Assembly: GCA_003142915.1 (NCBI GenBank)
Contig: PLNZ01000208.1
Coordinates: 1-7,618, forward strand
DNA from: Ignavibacteriales bacterium
Lineage (GTDB): Bacteria; Bacteroidota; Ignavibacteria; Ignavibacteriales; Ignavibacteriaceae
Direction: 5' to 3'
Length of the DNA stretch: 7,618 bases
This document shows, in pieces, positions 6,818-7,618 of this stretch. The notes under the pieces are model-generated. The model did no database searches, had not been told where the DNA came from, and saw only the letters and a list, made by a program, of their open reading frames with translations. The translations under genes were made by a program, and so were the position numbers. Within the stretch, counting starts at the first letter, position 1. Each line of letters opens with the position of its first letter.

Positions 6818-7474
6818 TTATAAATTCTTTTTATTTATCGATGATGTATTGGTGACCTGATTAATATTTTGTTTTTTCTTAGCAAGCCAATTATTATACT
6901 GTTCTTCTGGAAGCACAACAACAGTACTATACATATAAGAATGCCTTAATCCGCAATATTCCGCACAAAACACATCATAACTTCCAACCCGAGTCGGAAG
7001 GAACCAAGCGGTGTTTACTCTGCCTGGAATAACATCCTTCTTAATCCTAAACGCCGGTACAAAGAAAGAATGATCCACATCTTTTGAATACAGTAATACT
7101 TTTAGAGGTTTATTTAGAGGACAAAACAATGTGTCTGTCTGAAACCCATCTGGATATTTGTAAGACCAGCTCCACATTTGGGCATAAACATTAATCACGA
7201 TAGCGTTTTTTGGAACGTCGGTCATTTGTCTATATCCCGTCCAGCCAAAATAAAACATGACCAAAACCAAAAGAGTAGGGATTACAGTCCATGTAATTTC
7301 CAGTGGTATGCTGCCCTCTATATTTTTTGCTTTCTTATTTTTTTTGCTGTTATATTTAATAACGAATGTAATCATTATTGTAGTTATTAATAGAAGAAAG
7401 AAAACGCATACTACAACAATGAAGATAAATGTATTGTCAACCGGTTGAACAAAATTTGATGCATCAGCAAGCAT
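6818..7474 (-). CDS. coxB: Cytochrome c oxidase subunit II with complete CuA site
   Basis: Subunit II of an aa3/caa3-type heme-copper oxidase takes electrons from cytochrome c into the CuA centre on the periplasmic face. The 218 residues start with two membrane helices (about 14-40 and 63-80; the second in LEITWTVIPTLLVLV, typical of the family), followed by a cupredoxin domain. All CuA ligands are present: H135, C170, E172, C174, H178 and M181 (CAEYCGLRHSYM). The aromatic stretch MWSWSYKYPDG (100-110) is the usual electron-entry patch. This is shorter than many CoxB proteins: there is no long signal peptide and no fused cytochrome c. The lysine- and asparagine-rich tail after residue 199 is probably disordered. 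AAGGTGA at 7481-7487, six bases upstream, contains the stop codon of the preceding gene and fixes the start. A separate cytochrome c domain is supplied two genes downstream. Confidence 0.97.
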   Translation of the reverse strand: MLADASNFVQPVDNTFIFIVVVCVFFLLLITTIMITFVIKYNSKKNKKAKNIEGSIPLEITWTVIPTLLVLVMFYFGWTGYRQMTDVPKNAIVINVYAQMWSWSYKYPDGFQTDTLFCPLNKPLKVLLYSKDVDHSFFVPAFRIKKDVIPGRVNTAWFLPTRVGSYDVFCAEYCGLRHSYMYSTVVVLPEEQYNNWLAKKKQNINQVTNTSSINKKNL

Positions 7475-7480
7475 ATTTTT

Positions 7481-7487
7481 TCACCTT
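7481..7487 (-). promoter_or_regulatory. Shine-Dalgarno of coxB overlapping the upstream stop codon
   Basis: The minus strand reads AAGGTGA; its last three bases are the stop codon of the subunit IV gene. It lies six bases before the coxB ATG, so termination and re-initiation are physically coupled. Confidence 0.7.
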
Positions 7488-7618
7488 ACGTAAAAAGAAT
7501 AATCGGAAAACAGCAGCGTTAATGAAATTAAAATAAAAAACAACGCTACAAAGATGAAAGCTTTAAAAGTTCTTTCTTCGGATTTTAAGTGCATGAACTC
7601 GGTTAAAACAAGATACGA
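7481..7618 (-). CDS. Cytochrome c oxidase subunit IV-like protein, C-terminal 45 residues only
   Basis: The reading frame enters from the right edge and ends in TGA at 7481-7483. The visible tail has LTEFMHLKSEERTFKAF, then a hydrophobic helix (about the last 25 to 8 residues), then SDYSFYVR. The FMHLK-x-E motif followed by a final helix and an SDY-like ending is characteristic of the small prokaryotic subunit IV (COX4_pro, CoxD/CtaF) of aa3/caa3 oxidases, an accessory membrane subunit of about 100 residues. The operon position, six bases before coxB, agrees. With under half the protein visible, the identity rests on this motif and the context. The catalytic subunit I and subunit III genes are presumably further upstream, outside the window. 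Confidence 0.72.
   Translation of the reverse strand, partial: SYLVLTEFMHLKSEERTFKAFIFVALFFILISLTLLFSDYSFYVR

Noticed and set aside
4679..7448. Plus-strand open frames opposite the cytochrome, ctaB and coxB genes
   Set aside because: They are antisense to clearly identified genes and show no family motifs; membrane-protein genes readily produce such open antisense frames.

Overview
The window is AT-rich bacterial DNA with five intact or partial metabolic and respiratory genes read with confidence, one further membrane cytochrome, and one decayed gene. The organism looks like a member of the Bacteroidota/Chlorobiota/Ignavibacteria assemblage. The pointers are the DUF3417-type alpha-glucan phosphorylase, the M24 peptidase variant, a short CoxB without a cleavable signal peptide, and the style of the degenerate receiver domain. 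This is inference from protein style, not a database match. The genes have aerobic (cytochrome c oxidase) and glycogen-storage character.

Layout. Positions 1-2364 (minus) hold an alpha-glucan phosphorylase whose C-terminus runs off the left edge. An AT-rich, gene-poor stretch of about 420 bases follows (2365-2783). Next is a decayed single-domain response regulator (2784 to about 3154, plus). Every residue of its phosphorylation chemistry that I can align is lost, except the conserved Lys, and the reading frame breaks at an A-run. An intact M24 metallopeptidase (3211-4401, plus) follows. It converges on a minus-strand respiratory cluster, and the 135-base gap between them contains two palindromic hairpins that look like diverged copies of one element.

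The respiratory cluster reads right to left: the C-terminal end of cytochrome c oxidase subunit IV (7618-7481), subunit II with a complete CuA site (7474-6818), protoheme IX farnesyltransferase (6816-5896), and a 447-residue protein (5880-4537). That last protein joins an eight-helix membrane domain to a C-terminal class I cytochrome c. Gaps are 6, 1 and 15 bases and two of the Shine-Dalgarno sites touch or overlap the previous stop codon, so this is one tightly coupled operon continuing beyond the right edge. The farnesyltransferase makes heme O, on the path to the oxidase heme. CoxB receives electrons from cytochrome c. The fused cytochrome is placed to hand electrons to or near the oxidase.

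The most interesting item is the terminal fusion protein. Its membrane part resembles the N-terminal helices of cytochrome bd subunit I (CydA), with histidines at two comparable positions, but it lacks the other CydA active-site features I could look for. The degenerate receiver and the paired palindromes are the next most useful observations. No mobile element, tRNA, rRNA or CRISPR array was seen.
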